DNA from: Bradyrhizobium manausense
GTDB taxonomy: Bacteria; Pseudomonadota; Alphaproteobacteria; Rhizobiales; Xanthobacteraceae
Direction: 5' to 3'
DNA length: 64,000 nucleotides
Assembly: GCF_018129685.1 (NCBI RefSeq)
Contig: NZ_JAFCLG010000002.1
Coordinates: 429,377-493,376, forward strand
Shown: piece after piece, positions 19,913-29,092 of the stretch
How positions within the stretch are numbered: the stretch's first letter is position 1
How the letters are laid out: each line of letters opens with the position of its first letter
The notes under the pieces: generated by a model
What the model was told of the DNA's origin: nothing
Database searches by the model: none
What the model saw: only the letters and a program-made list of their open reading frames with translations
Position numbers and translations under genes: made by a program

Positions 19913-20446
19913 TCAACTATCGAATCGGTGCTCACCTTCTGACGATCGTAGCAACGTGGGACGACGATGGCGATCGAATTCCTTCAACTGCGCGCTGCGG
20001 TGTTCAGCCCTGTCGGCACGGCGTTCAGCTTCGATCGCGCGTCGCATGAGTCCGGCATTCTTGGTCGCGAGCTGACGAAGCTGACACTGCATGGTGTCGA
20101 TGACGGCGCGATAGACACAGTCCCCCCAGTCGCAGACACCGAGCCGCATGCCGCTCTCCTCGATGAGGAAACCGATATAAGCTGCGAGTTCGCCGTCACG
20201 GATACGTTCGGCGTCGAACACGAAGTCGGATCGGGAGAAAGTGCCGTCGGTCCGGTTGGACTTGCCGAACACCGGGATGTGCGGTTCGATCTGACGCTCC
20301 CTAACCAGCCATGCCCGGTTTGCGGCCGATCCATAGGCGCTGTCAGCGGCAAGGTGCCGGGGCTTGATGCCAAAACGTCTAGCGGTTCGGTCATCGAGGC
20401 AGAAATCGTAGAACCGCTGCGCCGGCGCCGTTTGCATCCCCATCAT
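19913..20446 (-). pseudogene. IS1182-family transposase fragment joined to an unrecognised sequence
   Basis: The first 80 codons (20446 to about 20205) match an internal part of IS1182-type DDE transposases: RFYDFCLDDRTARRFGIKPR, HLAADSAYGSAANRAWLV, IEPHIPVFGKSNRTDGTFSR. After FVFDAE the frame stays open but the sequence (GELAAYIGFLIEESGMRLGV, DWGDCVYRAVIDTMQ) no longer fits the transposase, and I cannot place it. The ORF therefore looks like a fusion created by deletion or insertion. Confidence 0.6.
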
Positions 20447-20848
20447 GGTCCCGCTCCTCCGTAAAGCAATACGAGGAGGGAATCACACCGGTTAATGCCG
20501 ATCAACGGAAGACTAAATCAACAATATCCGCCAGAGGAGATCGGGCGGGAATGCTATTTGGGAAAGCCGAACTGTTCGGCCATGATAAATAATACGCTCG
20601 CAATAGAGCGACGCGGAGGACGGGGTGGCGGAGGAATCCCGGTGGTCCGGGCAGCGATATTCGCAGCCCTAGAAAAAGGGGGGGTATCGAATTTCAAGAT
20701 GGCGGCAGGCGGCTCGGCGTCAGCATTGGCGATCGGAAACTAGCGAAGTAGGCGCGCTTGTTATCGATCTAACCGAAAGCCTCCTTGACTCCGGAAAACC
20801 GAAGTGTTGCACTGCGATATTGCGATGCAGTATATTCGGAGTGCCGCC
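20447..20848. other. About 400 bases with no supported gene
   Basis: It contains purine-rich, low-complexity stretches (GGAGGACGGGGTGGCGGAGG near 20620) and a G7 run near 20690. A weak 82-codon plus frame (20495-20743) has no credible start context. The region just before 20849 may carry the promoter of the small gene there. Confidence 0.35.
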
Positions 20849-21061
20849 ATGAACGAAGTGGTCGACCGGGTTTTGAAAAGATACGCTTTGATGCAAACCA
20901 TGGATGAAGCGAGGGTCGCGGAATCCAGAGAAAAAATCAGCCGATACATCGAGAAGCTGGCCGCCGCCGGACAAAAAGATACCCATCGATTGACAGTGTA
21001 TGGCTTGGCCTACTTAAAAGAACTGCACGAGGGGCGAGATCCACGCTTTACGGGCTGCTAA
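20849..21061 (+). CDS. Small conserved-looking hypothetical protein (70 aa)
   Basis: From ATG 20849 the protein reads MNEVVDRVLKRYALMQTMDE, then ARVAESREKISRYIEKLAAA and LTVYGLAYLKELHEGRDPRF. It is highly charged with amphipathic helices, no signal peptide and no transmembrane segment. The helical pattern of two helices and a terminal YLKELHEG helix resembles small regulatory or antitoxin-like proteins, but no family is recognised. It stands alone between element scars and the liv operon. Confidence 0.5.
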   Translation: MNEVVDRVLKRYALMQTMDEARVAESREKISRYIEKLAAAGQKDTHRLTVYGLAYLKELHEGRDPRFTGC

Positions 21062-21223
21062 CCTTAGCTCGGCAGTATTGGCCAGATTGCAAGAGCGTTG
21101 GGTTGGAATGTGATCGATGGATGATTTTTCAAGATCGAGCGACGAAAGTCTTTTGGTATTCTATGAAAATGTTCGGCGGCAAGTCGACGCGGATATTAAG
21201 TCTGGCGGGAGCTATCGATTTAG

Positions 21224-22192
21224 CTACAGCGACCGCCGGAAATAATGCGCGATCTCGCCGATCACACCGCGGCGGAACGTCAGCACGCAGACCACGAAGA
21301 TCGCGCCCTGGATCACCGTCACCCACTGCCCGAACCCGGCCAGATATTGCTGCATGGCGATGATGACGAAGGCGCCGACCACCGGACCGAATACGGTGCC
21401 GAGACCGCCGACCAGCGTCATCAGCACGATTTCGCCCGACATGCTCCAGTGCACATCGGTCAGCGAGGCGTTCTGCGCCACAAACACCTTCAGCGAACCG
21501 GCAAAGCCCGCCAGAGTGCCGGAGATGATATAGGCGAGCAGCTTGTACTGGTCGGTCTTATAGCCGAGCGAGATCGCGCGCTGCTCATTTTCCCGGATCG
21601 ATTTCAGCACCTCGCCGAACGGCGAGTTGATGGCGCGAAAAATCAGCAGAAAACCGAACAGGAAGCCGGCGAGAATGACGTAGTAAAGCACCGTCGGGTT
21701 GGCGAGATTGAAAATTCCAAACAGGTGTCCCTGCGGAATGCCCTGGATTCCGTCTTCGCCGTGGGTGAACGGGGTCTGCAGGTAGATGAAATACAACAGT
21801 TGCGACAGCGCGAGCGTAATCATCGCAAAATAGATGCCCTGGCGACGAATGGCGACGACGCCAGTGATGACGCCAAGCGCGGCGGCGCCGGCGGTTCCGA
21901 CCAAAATTCCAAGCTCGGGCGTGAAGCCCCAAACTTTCAGTGCATGCGCCGAGATGTAGCCCGCCGTGCCAAGAAACATCGCGTGGCCGAACGACAGCAA
22001 TCCGCCGTAGCCGATCAGCAGGTTGAAGGCGCAGGCCAATAGCGCAAAGCACAGCGCCTGCATCACGAAGAACGGGTAGACCCCGGTCAGCGGCACGATC
22101 AGCAACAGCGCCGTCATGACGCCGAACGCGATCATCTCATCGCGGATGGTGCGTGGGATCGCAGGCAGCGTATCATCGGTCATGGCCGTCAT
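21224..22192 (-). CDS. livM: Branched-chain-amino-acid-type ABC transporter permease LivM
   Basis: A 322-residue polytopic inner-membrane permease with about nine hydrophobic segments (ALLLIVPLTGVYPFFVMQAL, FALLACAFNLLIGYGGLLSF). The family signature around LSFGHAMFLGTAGYISAH is present, as is the EAA-like loop SPFGEVLKSIRENEQRAISL that contacts the ATPase. It starts one base after the livH stop and is the last gene of the operon. It forms the channel with LivH. The substrate class of HAAT-family transporters includes branched-chain amino acids, amides and aromatic acids, so leucine specificity is not certain. Confidence 0.92.
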   Translation of the reverse strand: MTAMTDDTLPAIPRTIRDEMIAFGVMTALLLIVPLTGVYPFFVMQALCFALLACAFNLLIGYGGLLSFGHAMFLGTAGYISAHALKVWGFTPELGILVGTAGAAALGVITGVVAIRRQGIYFAMITLALSQLLYFIYLQTPFTHGEDGIQGIPQGHLFGIFNLANPTVLYYVILAGFLFGFLLIFRAINSPFGEVLKSIRENEQRAISLGYKTDQYKLLAYIISGTLAGFAGSLKVFVAQNASLTDVHWSMSGEIVLMTLVGGLGTVFGPVVGAFVIIAMQQYLAGFGQWVTVIQGAIFVVCVLTFRRGVIGEIAHYFRRSL

Positions 22193-22193
22193 G

Positions 22194-23069
22194 TCAGGTC
22201 GCCCGTCCGGTCAGTCCCGAAGGCTTCACAAGCAGCACCAGTACCATCAAGACGAAGACGACGGTGTTGGAGGCCTCGGGATAAAAGTATTTCGTCAAGC
22301 CCTCGATGATGCCGAGCGCAAAACCGGTGATGATCGAGCCCAAGATAGAACCCATGCCGCCGATCACCACCACCGCGAACACCACAATAATGAGGTCGGC
22401 GCCCATCAGCGGCCGCACCTGGTTGATCGGCGCCGACAACACCCCGGCGAGCGCGGCAAGGCCGACGCCGAGCCCATAGGTCAGGGTGATCATGCGCGGC
22501 ACGTTGATGCCGAAGGCCCGCACCAGGGTCGGGTTTTCGGTCGCGGCGCGCAGGTAGGCTCCAAGCCGGGTGCGTTCGATCAGATACCAGGTTCCGATAC
22601 AAATGATCAGCGAGAAGATCACCACCCAGCCGCGATAGATCGGCAGATACATGAAGCCGAGATTCATGCCGCCCTTCAGTTCGTTCGGGATCGAATAGGG
22701 CAGACCGGACGAACCGAAATAATTCTGGAATACACCCTGGATTATCAGTGCCATGCCGAATGTCAGCAACATTCCGTAGAGATGATCAATACCGGCCAGC
22801 CATTGCAGCATGGTCCGCTCCATGATCATGCCGAAAATGCCGACCGCGATCGGCGCCACGATCAGGGCCGGCCAGTAGCCGATGCCGAGCACATTCAACA
22901 AGAAATAGGCGCAGAACGCGCCCATCATGTAGAGCGCGCCGTGGGCGAAATTGATGATGTTAAGCATGCCGAAAATCACGGCAAGGCCTAGGCTCAACAG
23001 CGCGTAGAACGAACCGTTGATCAGCCCTACCAGCAATTGCGCGAACAGGGACTGCAAATTGATCGACAT
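22194..23069 (-). CDS. livH: Branched-chain-amino-acid-type ABC transporter permease LivH
   Basis: A 291-residue polytopic permease, the other half of the HAAT-family channel. Typical features are LINGSFYALLSLGLAVIFGM near the N-terminus, NIINFAHGALYMMGAF, the ATPase-contact loop TRLGAYLRAATENPTLVRAF, and VGLAALAGVLSAPINQVRPL followed by GMGSILGSIITGFALG. No internal damage is seen. It lies immediately downstream of the livK remnant and upstream of livM, the usual order. Confidence 0.92.
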   Translation of the reverse strand: MSINLQSLFAQLLVGLINGSFYALLSLGLAVIFGMLNIINFAHGALYMMGAFCAYFLLNVLGIGYWPALIVAPIAVGIFGMIMERTMLQWLAGIDHLYGMLLTFGMALIIQGVFQNYFGSSGLPYSIPNELKGGMNLGFMYLPIYRGWVVIFSLIICIGTWYLIERTRLGAYLRAATENPTLVRAFGINVPRMITLTYGLGVGLAALAGVLSAPINQVRPLMGADLIIVVFAVVVIGGMGSILGSIITGFALGIIEGLTKYFYPEASNTVVFVLMVLVLLVKPSGLTGRAT

Positions 23070-23140
23070 GGTGTTTTCAACTCTAACCGTATGAAACGTG
23101 CAGCCCGGCCCGGCATCGCGAGGCCGCCGGACTACCGGTT

Positions 23141-23326
23141 TTACTTTTTCAGAAGCGGACAGGTGCTTTCGTCGAGCGGCGAACTGGGTTCGCCGAGACC
23201 GGCGTACAGTGCGAACCTATCGCTCAGCGCACCGATCTTGACCGTCTTGTCCTGCGCGGCTGCGATGCCGGCGGTGGTGGGCATCAGCGCAGTGCTCATC
23301 AAAAGCGCGGAGATCGTCTTTCTCAT
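23141..23326 (-). pseudogene. livK: livK remnant: periplasmic binding protein reduced to its two ends
   Basis: The 61-codon frame has an intact signal peptide (RKTISALLMSTALMPTTAGI), the mature start AQDKTVKIGALSD, and then after about ten residues the extreme C-terminus STCPLLKK with its stop. The homologous gene at 29994-31215 has the same AQDKTVKIGxLSD start and STCPLSKK end but about 345 more residues between them. About 1 kb was therefore deleted with the end still in frame. The product could be exported but cannot bind a ligand. The operon around it is otherwise intact. Confidence 0.88.
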
Positions 23327-23358
23327 AACGTTTCCTTCCTGAAATTATTGTCGCGTCT

Positions 23359-24117
23359 TCAGACGCCGAGATAGGTGTGCAGCTTGTCCATATTGGCCTG
23401 CAGGTCGGCGTTGGCGAAGCCGTCGATCACCTTGCCATGCTCGACGATGTAATAACGGTCCGCCACGGTGGCGGCGAAACGGAAATTCTGCTCGACCAGA
23501 AGAATCGTAAAACCTTCCTTCTTGAGCCGCGCGATGGTGTGGCCGATCTGCTGGATGATGACGGGCGCGAGCCCCTCGGTCGGCTCGTCCAGCATCAGGA
23601 ACCGCGCGCCGGTGCGTAGGATTCGCGCGATCGCCAGCATCTGCTGCTCACCGCCGGACAATTTGGTGCCCTGGCTGTTGAGCCGCTCCTTGAGATTGGG
23701 AAACAGGTCGAAGATCTGGTTCAGCGAGAGGCCGCCGGGGCGAACGATCGGCGGCAGCAGCAGGTTTTCCCGGACGTCGAGGCTGGCGAAGATCCCGCGC
23801 TCCTCCGGGCAGAACGCGATGCCCATGCGCGCGATCCGGTCCGAGGACGTCCGGATGATCTCCTGGCCGTCGAACCGGACCGATCCGGTGCGCTTGCCGA
23901 TGATCCCCATCACCGACTTCAGCGTGGTGGTCTTGCCGGCGCCGTTGCGCCCGAGCAGCGTGACTACCTCGCCGGCATTCACGTCGAAGTTGATGCCGTG
24001 AAGGATATGGGACTCGCCGTACCAGGCCTGCAGGTCCTGCACCGCCAGCACGGTCTTCCCGGCGCCCGATGCGGCCGCGGGCTTGGTCGCGGCATCGGCC
24101 ATTTTCAGCTCAGGCAT
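23359..24117 (-). CDS. livF: Branched-chain-amino-acid-type ABC transporter ATPase LivF
   Basis: 252 residues from ATG 24117. Walker A GRNGAGKTTT, Q-loop region PEERGIFASLDVRENL, signature LSGGEQQMLAIAR, Walker B FLMLDEPTEGLAP and the switch histidine region (ILLVEQN) are all canonical. The N-terminus has a short extra Ala-rich leader before VLAVQDLQAWYGESHILHG. It overlaps the livG stop by eight bases, which indicates translational coupling. It energises import together with LivG. Confidence 0.93.
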   Translation of the reverse strand: MPELKMADAATKPAAASGAGKTVLAVQDLQAWYGESHILHGINFDVNAGEVVTLLGRNGAGKTTTLKSVMGIIGKRTGSVRFDGQEIIRTSSDRIARMGIAFCPEERGIFASLDVRENLLLPPIVRPGGLSLNQIFDLFPNLKERLNSQGTKLSGGEQQMLAIARILRTGARFLMLDEPTEGLAPVIIQQIGHTIARLKKEGFTILLVEQNFRFAATVADRYYIVEHGKVIDGFANADLQANMDKLHTYLGV

Positions 24118-24865
24118 GACCCGCCCCCAGATAGGCTTCCTTGACGCGCTCGTCCTTGGAAAGGTCGGCATAATTGCCTTCCGCCAGCACGTGACCGCGC
24201 GTCAGCACGGTGATGATGTCGGACAGGTTGGCCACGACGTTGAGATTGTGTTCGACCATCAGGATGGTGTATTTCGCCGAGATGCGCTTGATCAACGCCG
24301 CGATCTTGTCGATGTCCTCGTGTCCCATGCCGGCCATAGGCTCGTCCAGCAGCATCATTTCCGGATCGAGAGCCAGGGTCGTCGCAATTTCGAGCGCGCG
24401 TTTGCGCCCATAGGGCATCTCGACCGCCGGAGTCGTTGCGAACTCGCTGAGGCCCACATCGTCGAGCAATTCGAGCGCGCGTCCGTTGAAGCGATCGAGC
24501 ACCGATTTGGAGCGCCAAAAATCGAACGACTGCCCGTGCTGGCGCTGCAGCGCGACCCTGACGTTCTCAAGCGCGGTGAGGTGCGGAAACACCGCCGAAA
24601 TCTGGAACGAGCGCACCAGGCCGAGCCGCGCCACGTCGGCCGGCGCCGTCGCCGTGATGTCCTGTCCCTTATAGAGGATCTGGCCGGCCGAGGGCTTCAG
24701 GAACTTGGTCAAAAGGTTGAAGCACGTGGTCTTGCCGGCCCCGTTCGGACCGATCAGCGCGTGAATGCTGCCGCGGCGGACCCGAAGATCGACATCGCGA
24801 ACAGCGAAGAATCCCGCGAATTCCTTGGTCAATCCGCGGGTTTCGAGAATGAACTCATCAGCCAA
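24110..24865 (-). CDS. livG: Branched-chain-amino-acid-type ABC transporter ATPase LivG
   Basis: 251 residues. The start appears to be TTG 24865 (MADEFILETRGLTKEFAGFF) with GAGG about ten bases upstream. Walker A is GPNGAGKTTC, Walker B region MMLLDEPMAGMG and the switch segment ILMVEHN. The signature is the degenerate MPYGRKRALEIATTL rather than LSGG, as is common in some LivG subgroups. It is the first transporter gene, 90 bases downstream of a TetR-family gene on the same strand. Confidence 0.92.
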   Translation of the reverse strand: MADEFILETRGLTKEFAGFFAVRDVDLRVRRGSIHALIGPNGAGKTTCFNLLTKFLKPSAGQILYKGQDITATAPADVARLGLVRSFQISAVFPHLTALENVRVALQRQHGQSFDFWRSKSVLDRFNGRALELLDDVGLSEFATTPAVEMPYGRKRALEIATTLALDPEMMLLDEPMAGMGHEDIDKIAALIKRISAKYTILMVEHNLNVVANLSDIITVLTRGHVLAEGNYADLSKDERVKEAYLGAGHA

Positions 24866-24955
24866 TCGAACTTATCCTCGTGGCTATGACGCAGTACCGG
24901 ATCTTCAGCTCAGCTCGCGACCACGCGGCGATGCGCGTCAGATAGTCCGCAGTCA

Positions 24956-25621
24956 TCATTTCACCGGCCGCCAGCCTCGCTCCGGGCGGTCGTCAACTCT
25001 GATGCCATTCCAGAAGACTTGGACCGCATTATCGATGCTGCGCTGGATCGCGGCGCGGGGGTTCCTTGGGATGATGCCGGCCATCGCGCGACGATGCAGA
25101 TCTCCGCTGACCAAGTCGAAAAACTGCACGGCCGCGAGCTGCGGATCGTCGAGGCGGATAAGGCCGCGCTCGCACCAGTCCGACAACATGCCGGCAAGGT
25201 GCGCATTGGTGCGGTCGGGTCCGGTCTGGTGGAAAGTCCGCGTAAGTTCGGGGAAGCGGACGCCCTCAGCGATGATCAGCCGGTAAAACCCTACTGCATC
25301 CGGAGCCATCACGACCTCCATGTAACGCTGCGCGATGTGAGTGAGAGCAGAGAGGACGTCGGAGTCCACGACCTCGGGGTCGCCGAACGCGGAAAGAATG
25401 CGCTCGCAGCGCTCCTCCACAATCGCGGCGAACAGGCCGTCTTTACCGCCGAAAAACGAATACACGGTGGCTTTGGATGCCCCGGCGCGCTCGACGACGA
25501 GGTCGATGGTGGCGCCGCCGTAGCCGTTCTCCAGAAAGACTTCGACGGCGGCGTCCAGAATTTGAGCGCGCCGAATCTCACCGCGGGGTCTGGCCCGCCG
25601 CACTGTCGCGGTCGCCAACAT
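24956..25621 (-). CDS. TetR-family regulator upstream of the liv operon
   Basis: 221 residues from ATG 25621 (MLATATVRRARPRGEIRRAQ). The DNA-binding domain has ILDAAVEVFLENGYGGATID, then ASKATVYSFFGGKDGLFAAI, a standard TetR helix-turn-helix. The C-terminal half resembles the AcrR-type ligand domain (PDAVGFYRLIIAEGVRFPEL). It is encoded on the same strand, just before livG. A palindrome with GTACGT/ACGTAC arms lies 22 bases upstream of its start, so it probably controls itself and the transporter operon. Confidence 0.87.
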   Translation of the reverse strand: MLATATVRRARPRGEIRRAQILDAAVEVFLENGYGGATIDLVVERAGASKATVYSFFGGKDGLFAAIVEERCERILSAFGDPEVVDSDVLSALTHIAQRYMEVVMAPDAVGFYRLIIAEGVRFPELTRTFHQTGPDRTNAHLAGMLSDWCERGLIRLDDPQLAAVQFFDLVSGDLHRRAMAGIIPRNPRAAIQRSIDNAVQVFWNGIRVDDRPERGWRPVK

Positions 25622-25642
25622 GGGACCCCTTGCATTTTTGTT

Positions 25643-25663
25643 GTACGTAACGTACATTACGTT
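25643..25663. promoter_or_regulatory. Palindromic operator upstream of tetR-liv operon
   Basis: GTACGT-A-ACGTAC (25643-25655) overlaps a second inverted pair AACGT-ACATT-ACGTT (25649-25663). This arrangement of ACGT-containing half sites, directly upstream of a TetR gene start, is typical of TetR-family autoregulatory operators. Binding is inferred from position and symmetry. Confidence 0.65.
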
Positions 25664-25951
25664 ATCATTTAAGGCTGCGATGTCAAGTCGACATCTTGTG
25701 CCCGGCCCCCACCCGCGGCTGATCCGATAGGGCCCGTCCACTCAGCGCTCCCAAAGGGAGCTGGCCATATGCATCATCTTGCCCCCCTCCTCCGCTCTCG
25801 GCGACATCGATCATCGACAGCCGAGGCTGACGGGCGGCCCCAAGAAACGCCTCGGATTTCCTGCCCTCCCGACGTCGCCGGAAAGACCCTTCGCCCCACG
25901 GCTTATGCGATCGGAGTGGGGACAACGGGCAAGCCGGGTGCGAGCCCGCGG

Positions 25952-26626
25952 ATGTACCGTGCCTTGCGACATGCCCCTGAGGACATGGCCGCACGCATCC
26001 TCGTCGAGACGGAAAGGCTTTTGAGAATTTGCGGCCATCGCAAAATCAGAGTGGCGGAAGTCGCGGACGCGTGCGGCTTCTCCGCCGCCAACGTCTATCG
26101 GTATTTCTCAAGCCGCCGCGCGATCCTCGACACTCTTGCGTCTCACTACCTGCGCGAGGCCGAGCGCACAGCGCTTGCTGGCGCGTGCAGCAGCAGCGAC
26201 TCGGCACGGGATCGGCTCAGCGGTTTTCTCACCGGCTTGAACGCGACTCTGCTTATCTTCTCTGATTCCGAGTCGCAGGTCAGCGAGCTGCTAGCCGATG
26301 CCACTGCGGAACAATGGCCCTGCTATTCTCACTATAATGCGTGGGTCGTTCGCCGCATCGCAAAGATCCTCACTGAGGCGAGCGCATCGGGAGAGTTCAA
26401 GCTTGAAGGTGATACCGAGCAGGAAGCCCGGCGCGTGAAGGCGGCCGCCTGTGCCCTGGTGGAGCCGGACGTCATCCGACTCTGCCGAGATAGGTACGAC
26501 GTCTGCACACGGGAGGCCTTAAGCCGACTAATCGCGTCCGCACTGTTGAACCAGTCCATGTCATCAAGCGGCGCTTCGCCACACGCTGACTCATGCCTGA
26601 CGTTGCCGATAGCAGAGAAGCAATAG
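25952..26626 (+). CDS. TetR-family regulator, divergent
   Basis: 224 residues from ATG 25952 (MYRALRHAPEDMAARILVET). The helix-turn-helix is visible as IRVAEVADACGFSAANVYRY followed by FSSRRAILDTLASHYL. The C-terminal ligand domain resembles the TetR_C_7 type (LLADATAEQWPCYSHYN, VRRIAKILTEASASGEF). It is transcribed away from the first TetR gene with about 330 bases between the two starts. No dedicated target operon lies downstream; the following 375 bases hold no clear gene. Confidence 0.8.
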   Translation: MYRALRHAPEDMAARILVETERLLRICGHRKIRVAEVADACGFSAANVYRYFSSRRAILDTLASHYLREAERTALAGACSSSDSARDRLSGFLTGLNATLLIFSDSESQVSELLADATAEQWPCYSHYNAWVVRRIAKILTEASASGEFKLEGDTEQEARRVKAAACALVEPDVIRLCRDRYDVCTREALSRLIASALLNQSMSSSGASPHADSCLTLPIAEKQ

Positions 26627-27001
26627 CTTTGAAAAACACCGGGGTCTTCGTCGACGCGACACCCGAAGGAGAGAAGGGAGTCGACTATGTAACTGCACTC
26701 GCCGGGACGCTTATCGAAAAACGCGCTGAGACTCGGAAGGCGCTTCGGATTTGGGCCTGGCATAGCCGGATCAGCGCGATTGATGCCGATCGGATGGCAA
26801 CGCAATTCTTTGATGCGCGTTCTGGCTGGCCTGCCACCGCATCGCCTCGCCGCAGCCCGAGAGCAACATCGATCACGCTGTGCGGACCTTCTGGCGAAGC
26901 GGTTAGGCCGAGGGGACGCTGTGAAGCCAGGGTTTTCGTTGAAAACGGCAACCATCAGCGCTCAATACAAGGATAGGGCAATGCCCATCGAGTCGAAGCT
27001 T
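26627..27001. other. Degenerate stretch, possible UspA-type start fragment
   Basis: No intact gene. A plus-strand frame contains VFVDATPEGEKGVDYVTALA at about 26644-26706, which resembles the first strand and helix of universal-stress-type proteins. It then runs into unrecognised sequence. This is at best a gene scrap beside the recombinase unit. Confidence 0.3.
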
Positions 27002-29092
27002 TCATGATGCCTCCTTCCTTGAACGTTTGGTGTGTCGCAGACGAGCACGCAATTGCTTGATCTGCTCGTCAGACAGGTTGATTTGCCAAGGCTGTCCCTT
27101 TGCCAGCTGGTGGCCAGTCAACAGCCCACGCGCAAGATAGTCGAACACGGTTTGTGGCGTGATGCCGAGCTCCGCCGCCGCCCCCTGGACCGAGAAGCTG
27201 CCGTCGGGCCAGCACATCGGATTGGCGTCGACGCCATTGATCTTCACGGTCGGGACGTGCCAGCGGGACCGCAGTAACCAGACGTTCTCGCCCCTGAAGG
27301 AACAGCCGCGGGCTGCAACGAAGCCTTCCTGGTTCAGTATCGCGGCTATTTCCTTGTCCATCTTGCCGGCGGCGTTGAGTTCCGTGATCCGTTGTCGCAG
27401 TCGGTCGATGTCGATGTAGTCGCCGTAGGTGTGAACGCGCCGCTGCAGATGATGCTCGCTGGTCGCTTCGGTCTGCCAGATGATTTTGAGCCATACCGCG
27501 CCGTGTGATCGTTTTTGGTCGAGCACGACTTCTCGGATGATGAAGCGCAAAATGCGCTTCCGCTCAGCCGCCGAAGTGGTGGGGGCGTGCCAGATTCGCG
27601 GCAGATTCTCGCCCAGCGCTTGCAGCTCCGCACGAACCGTGTCGCTGATGGCGAGGGGTTCTCCCGGTCGCGACCGTGCATGCTCCTGCTCAATCACTTC
27701 GACGACGCGCAGCTTCTCTTCCCATGCGCGCTCGAGCGAGCGCGCTACCAGACGGTTCTCAGGCTCGACGGCGTCATACTGGCGCCGTGCCCGTTCGGCC
27801 TCGTATCGGGCGCGCTCTCGTCGGAGCGTCCATTGCCGATCGAGTTGCCGGCTCTCTTCCTCCAGCTCCCCGACTGCCGCGAGTGCGATCGCAATTCGAT
27901 CGGGTGCAAGGGACTCAAGGAGCACCCCCTCGACCAGTTCATCCACCGCCAGGGCGCGGACCTCTTGGCACAGGGCGCCGCCTCGCTGGCTCTTGTCGGC
28001 TCGGCAGCAGTAGACCGGATAATCGCCATTCGGCCCCGTGTACCGCAAGCTCATGCGACGCCCGCAGCGCCCGCAAATAGCGATGCCCTGCAGTAGGGCC
28101 GCGCCCCTGCGCGGCGCGCCAGTGTGTCCCGCCTCATAGCGGTTCGTGTGTTGTCTGCCAGCCGCCGCTGGTTGGCCATAAACTCCTCCCAGCTGATGTA
28201 ACCAGGGTGGGCGGCCTGAAGGCAAACCGCCCAGTCCGCGATTGGTATCTTGACAGTTCCCCGAAGCGATCCGGGTCGGCATCGGCTCGGATCCCTTTGC
28301 CGACGGCCGTACACATAAGCGCCGGCATAGGCCGGATTCTGAAGGATGCTTCTTACCCGCGCACTGTCGGCCTCCCGCCAAGCGACCTCATGCGGGGACG
28401 GTCCGAGCACGGGTCGAACCGGCAACTTCAATCCAGCCGCGCGAAAGAATCGCATGACAGCGCGCGCACTCTGCAGCTCCCGGAACTTGGTGAAGACAAG
28501 CTCCAGACGGGCCTGTACCTCCTCGTCGGGATTGAGGACGATGCTGCCTGCTCGGTCAAGGGCGAGCCCCGCCGGCAACGGCAGACGGAGTTCGCCTCGT
28601 GCTGCTTTTTGACGCTCGCCTTGATGGAGGCGAATCTGTATCTGGTGGAGCTCGGCCTCGCTCATGATGCCGGATAAGCCCAGCAACAGACGATCGTGAT
28701 AGGCGCGTGGATCGTAGAGACGTTCGCCATCTGCGATGAGCACGCCGAACACCGAGCAAAGCTCGAGCAGTTGGTGCCAGTCCCGATTATTGCGGGCCAG
28801 ACGTGATGCGTCGAGGCTGATCACGAGCCCTGCATTTCCGAGGCCAATCTCGGCAATCAGCTTCTGGAAGCCTTGGCGCTCAACGCCGCCTGCGCCTGAC
28901 TTGCCGAGATCCTCATCGCTCGTGAGGCCATCCCAGCCGGACAGCGCGATCGACAAGACGATATTGCAGCTCCGTACTCTCCTGATGCTGCCGCACCTGG
29001 TGAACGGATGACTGCCGCACGTAAATGTACGCCAACTTTGCGCGATGCGTCGTCGTAAGGCGTTCGTCAGCGACGTTCGAGACCATCAACAT
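27002..29092 (-). pseudogene. Large serine recombinase, two frameshifts
   Basis: Read in three pieces it is a complete recombinase. The N-terminus from ATG 29092 has YIYVRQSSVHQVRQHQEST and YRLVDRAVRLGWPHER, and breaks near 28925 where about ten bases seem lost. The resolvase core follows (DEDLGKSGAGG, VISLDASRLARNNRDWHQLL, LGLSGIMSEAELHQIQIRL) with the recombinase domain (NPAYAGAYVYGRRQ, HPGYISWEEF). At about 28135 an extra AC shifts the frame into the zinc beta-ribbon (CGRCGRRMSLRY, YCCRADKSQRGGALC) and coiled-coil tail. The catalytic serine region (VRQSS) is present but in a separate frame from the rest. The gene overlaps the end of a DUF5372-like gene by seven bases. Confidence 0.85.
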
